A stretch of DNA of 7,648 bases, taken from NCBI GenBank assembly GCA_009778055.1, contig WRKN01000118.1:1-7648 (forward strand), read 5' to 3'. The DNA is from Synergistaceae bacterium. Lineage in GTDB: Bacteria > Synergistota > Synergistia > Synergistales > Aminobacteriaceae. The notes under the pieces were generated by a model, which saw only the letters and a list, made by a program, of their open reading frames with translations, did not search any database and was not told where the DNA came from. How positions within the stretch are numbered: position 1 is the first letter of the stretch; every line of letters starts with the position of its first letter. Below are positions 5,229 through 7,648 of the stretch, piece after piece. Made by a program: the position numbers and the translations under genes.

Positions 5229-7648
5229 GCCGACGCTTTCACCCGATTCTGCATTTCGTGTCCTTTGAGCCACGCGTCCGCCTCGGGCCTCAGCCCTCTC
5301 ATGCGGAGCCAGTGGTACGGCCATTCGTCGCCGTGATCGGCTATGAGGCCGTCTATGCGCGCGATGTCCTCTTTCGAGCCCGCTCCCACGAAGGACAGGG
5401 CCACGGGCCCCAGGCCGAGTTCGAACAGCCTTCGCCCCACGGGGCTCACGACGTAATACTGGCTCTTGCGGACGGCGCCGGTTATTATCGCTATCTGCCG
5501 CTCGTTCAGGCCGAAGACGCTTTCGTAAAGTTCCGACGACGTCCTGCTGCGGGCGTCCGGGTTGGGGAGGAAGATTTTCGTCGGGCAGCTCTCGACCAGG
5601 GCGCTGGTTATCGTGCTCTCGGCTATGTCGGCCACGTTCTGGGTGGCGAGGATGACCGCGCAGTTCGATTTGCGCAGCACCTTCAACCATTCCTTTATCT
5701 TGCCGGCGAACACCGGGGTGGAGAGCGCCAGCCACGCCTCGTCGATTATCAGCAGGCTCGGCCGGCCCTTCAGGCGTTTTTCTATCTGCCTGAACAGGAA
5801 GAGCAGCACCGGGACCACTATGTTTTTACCGAACTGCATAAGCTCCTGTATCTCGAAGGTGACCAGGCTCTTGTACTGAATTTCGTTCTTTGCCCCATCC
5901 AAAAAGTCGCCGCCGCTGCCGCCGCCTATTTGATAGTAGGACAGCAGGCTGCGGGCCTTGGCGCTCTGAACGGTGCTGATGAACGACGTTATGGTGCGGT
6001 CCTCGCTCTGGGACGTGGATTCGGCGAGGGTCTTTATCGCCTCGCGGATAAGGTTGCGGTCCTCGGAGCTGATCGAGTCGCTTTTGTTGTCCTCCAACTG
6101 AAGTTCTATCAGGGTGTTGATGTAGTCCCCCGCCCAGCCCCGGTCCGCCTCGTTGTCCAGCTCGGCCAGGGGGCAGAGCCCGCCGCTCCTGGCGAAGTCG
6201 CCCAGGTCGTAGTGAACCGCGTCGCGGCACGCCTTCGTCAGGGCGTACATGGAGTAGCCCTTGTCGAATACGAACGCCTGCGATCCCGCGTACCTTTCGA
6301 ACTGGGAGACTATCGTCGCCAGCAGCGTGGATTTTCCCGCGCCGGTCGGCCCAAGTATCAGCGTGTGCCCCACGTCGTCCACGTGAAGGTTGAGCCGGAA
6401 CGGAGTCGTCCCAACCGTGGCGGCCTGGATCAGGGGTGGGCTCTTGGGCGGGTAGTTCGGCGGCGGACATGGGCAGAACTCGCTGCCCATCCAGTGCGTG
6501 GTGAGCGGCGCCATGTCCGCGTAGTTCAGGCTGTGCAGGAAGGGTTTTCTGACGTTCTCCCTGCCGTGGCCGGGGAGCGACCCCATAAACGCGTCCAGCG
6601 TGTTCATCCTCTCCACCCGCGCGGCGAACCCCAGGCGCTCGAACAGCTTCGCCGTGACGCCGGTCATCCTGAGCAGCGTTTCCTCGTCGTCGGCGCGTAT
6701 TATGACCGTGTTCGTGTAGTGCCCGTAGATGATGGTGCCCTGTTCGACCATGGCCATGGCCGTGTTGAGTTCGTCCACCATCTGGAGGGCGTACTGGTCG
6801 GCGGGGGCGTTGGGGTTGTTCATCATCTTGGCGAAGAAGGGATAGATCTTCTGGCGCCACATGCGCCTGTCCTCGTCGATTTTGCCGCGCGCGTACTGCT
6901 GGTCCGTGACGATGAAGCGGCTGGACCAGATCATCGACATCGGTAGATGCTGAATTTCGGCCAGCATCCCGGGCTTGGAATATGACGGGAAACCGTCTAT
7001 CGTGAGCACGGAGACCAGTTTGCCGTCGTAAATGAACAGCTCTCCGTTTTCCGCGTCGCGGGCCAGCCACGAATCCAGGCCGTCCGGGGGGTCCGGCAGG
7101 GGGCATGGGTGATTGCGCTGGTTGAGCACCATATTGAGCGCGTGCAGGAGTTCGTCGTTCGCCCGGCTGTAGTAGAGCCTCCTGAAACGGGTCGTCTGCG
7201 AAAAACTCGTCTCGAAATTCTGGAGTATCCTGTTCACGTGGAGGATGTCCCGCTCGATGTAGTCGAGGTCGTCACCCCGCGAGCTCCCCATCAGAAAGTC
7301 CCCTATACGTTTCATCAGGCCCCCCTGCGCGTGCTTGGGCGGCAGGTACGAGAGGAATATGTAGCAGAACGTCTCGAAGTGGACGCCCTCCCTGGTGAAA
7401 CTCATCATCCGCTCGTTGTCGATGAGCGTGTTCGTCGGCTCGTCGAAATACCCTTCCGGGTATTGCTGAGCGGGAACCCTGACGACCACCTGGTGCATCA
7501 TCCATCCGACGTCGAGCCTCTTTACCGCGTTGTTGAACGACATCGACAGCCACTCGGCGTCCGCGTTCGTGGAGCTTTCCAGGTCGGGCCCCTGGTACAG
7601 GAACCCAGTGAGATACGCCCCGTTCTTGAGCAGCATGATGCCGGGGTC
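5225..7648 (-). CDS. trbE: TrbE/VirB4-family conjugative transfer ATPase (5' end outside window)
   Basis: Cytoplasmic, membrane-associated hexameric ATPase that powers type IV secretion and pilus assembly. The reading frame stays open to the window edge: the codons before the first Met at 7636 read D-P-G-I, matching the N-terminal region of TrbE proteins where an LLPWAAL-type segment normally precedes it. So 7636 is not the true start, and I estimate a few dozen residues are missing. Numbered from that Met (803 residues): an N-terminal VirB4 domain to about residue 370; a Cys/Pro-rich linker (EFCPCPPPNYPP, 386-397); Walker A GPTGAGKST at 429-437; Walker B LLIIDEAW at 628-635 with the D632-E633 pair; ATQN at 664-667; and a conserved DARSR segment near 694. 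All ATPase motifs look intact, so it should be active. The stop TGA overlaps the GTG start of the next gene (GTGA), implying translational coupling. Family assignment is confident. TrbE rather than another VirB4 subtype rests on the linker and the PFRLNLHVxDxGHTLxxGPTGAGKS stretch. Confidence 0.95.
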   Translation of the reverse strand, partial: DPGIMLLKNGAYLTGFLYQGPDLESSTNADAEWLSMSFNNAVKRLDVGWMMHQVVVRVPAQQYPEGYFDEPTNTLIDNERMMSFTREGVHFETFCYIFLSYLPPKHAQGGLMKRIGDFLMGSSRGDDLDYIERDILHVNRILQNFETSFSQTTRFRRLYYSRANDELLHALNMVLNQRNHPCPLPDPPDGLDSWLARDAENGELFIYDGKLVSVLTIDGFPSYSKPGMLAEIQHLPMSMIWSSRFIVTDQQYARGKIDEDRRMWRQKIYPFFAKMMNNPNAPADQYALQMVDELNTAMAMVEQGTIIYGHYTNTVIIRADDEETLLRMTGVTAKLFERLGFAARVERMNTLDAFMGSLPGHGRENVRKPFLHSLNYADMAPLTTHWMGSEFCPCPPPNYPPKSPPLIQAATVGTTPFRLNLHVDDVGHTLILGPTGAGKSTLLATIVSQFERYAGSQAFVFDKGYSMYALTKACRDAVHYDLGDFARSGGLCPLAELDNEADRGWAGDYINTLIELQLEDNKSDSISSEDRNLIREAIKTLAESTSQSEDRTITSFISTVQSAKARSLLSYYQIGGGSGGDFLDGAKNEIQYKSLVTFEIQELMQFGKNIVVPVLLFLFRQIEKRLKGRPSLLIIDEAWLALSTPVFAGKIKEWLKVLRKSNCAVILATQNVADIAESTITSALVESCPTKIFLPNPDARSRTSSELYESVFGLNERQIAIITGAVRKSQYYVVSPVGRRLFELGLGPVALSFVGAGSKEDIARIDGLIADHGDEWPYHWLRMRGLRPEADAWLKGHEMQNRVKASA

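Noticed and set aside
5229..5735. Upstream extension of the gene A frame by 169 codons
   Set aside because: It runs through the trbE 3' end out of frame and encodes an Arg/Pro-rich sequence. The GTG overlapping the trbE stop directly precedes the hydrophobic signal region.
5258..6946. 562-codon open frame on the plus strand opposite trbE
   Set aside because: Antisense shadow: GC-rich codon bias of trbE keeps the opposite frame open. The product is rich in Arg, Val, His and Gly with no recognisable domain.
5826..7106. 426-codon minus-strand frame inside trbE
   Set aside because: Out-of-frame shadow of trbE with low-complexity Arg/Gly/Pro/His content; the trbE frame carries intact ATPase motifs.
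1..7648. tRNA, rRNA, CRISPR array, insertion sequence or att site
   Set aside because: No cloverleaf-like segment, regularly spaced direct repeats, transposase motifs or terminal inverted repeats were seen on either strand.

Overview
The window reads almost entirely on the minus strand and looks like part of the transfer operon of a conjugative element (plasmid or ICE) in a GC-rich, Gram-negative (diderm) bacterium. Signal peptides, a TrbE-type VirB4 ATPase and VirB5/TrbJ-like exported proteins point to a type IV secretion system. I cannot name the phylum from the sequence.

Layout in transcription order (right to left). (1) 7648-5225: TrbE/VirB4 transfer ATPase, cut at its N-terminus by the window edge. 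(2) 5228-795: five consecutive genes, here called A (5228-4071), B (4095-3319), C (3318-2392), D (2422-1565) and E (1598-795). They encode exported proteins that I interpret as divergent paralogues of the TrbJ/VirB5 pilus-associated family. Each starts with a signal peptide or signal anchor followed by further hydrophobic sequence. Each ends in the same module: Gly-Tyr, about 58-62 residues of predicted helix, an invariant Trp, a short Gly/Ser/Thr-rich tail and a C-terminal Tyr. In rhizobial-type trb operons trbE is followed by one trbJ; here the trbJ slot appears expanded to five. (3) 828-691: a 45-codon open frame (F) that begins in gene E exactly as B, D and E begin in their predecessors, possibly a truncated sixth member or a small trbK-position protein. 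(4) 694-207, with the stop at 24: a more AT-rich PIN-domain toxin gene followed by its small presumed antitoxin gene. Positions 1-23 after that hold nothing I can assign.

The genes are packed without gaps: GTGA overlap from trbE to A, 25-34-base overlaps at A/B, C/D, D/E and E/F, direct abutment at B/C, and ATGA overlap from F to the PIN gene. This suggests a single translationally coupled transcript entering from outside the window. No promoter or terminator is convincing anywhere.

The most notable observation is the dual-coding junction. At four of five junctions the ATG of the next gene overlaps the TGG of the invariant Trp (aTGG). At three of them a 16-base segment with 12 invariant positions encodes Gly-Thr-x-Tyr-stop in one frame and Arg-Asn-x-(Ile/Leu)-Leu of the next protein in the other. 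This supports an array that grew by tandem duplication of gene-plus-junction units and then diverged strongly in the middle of each protein.
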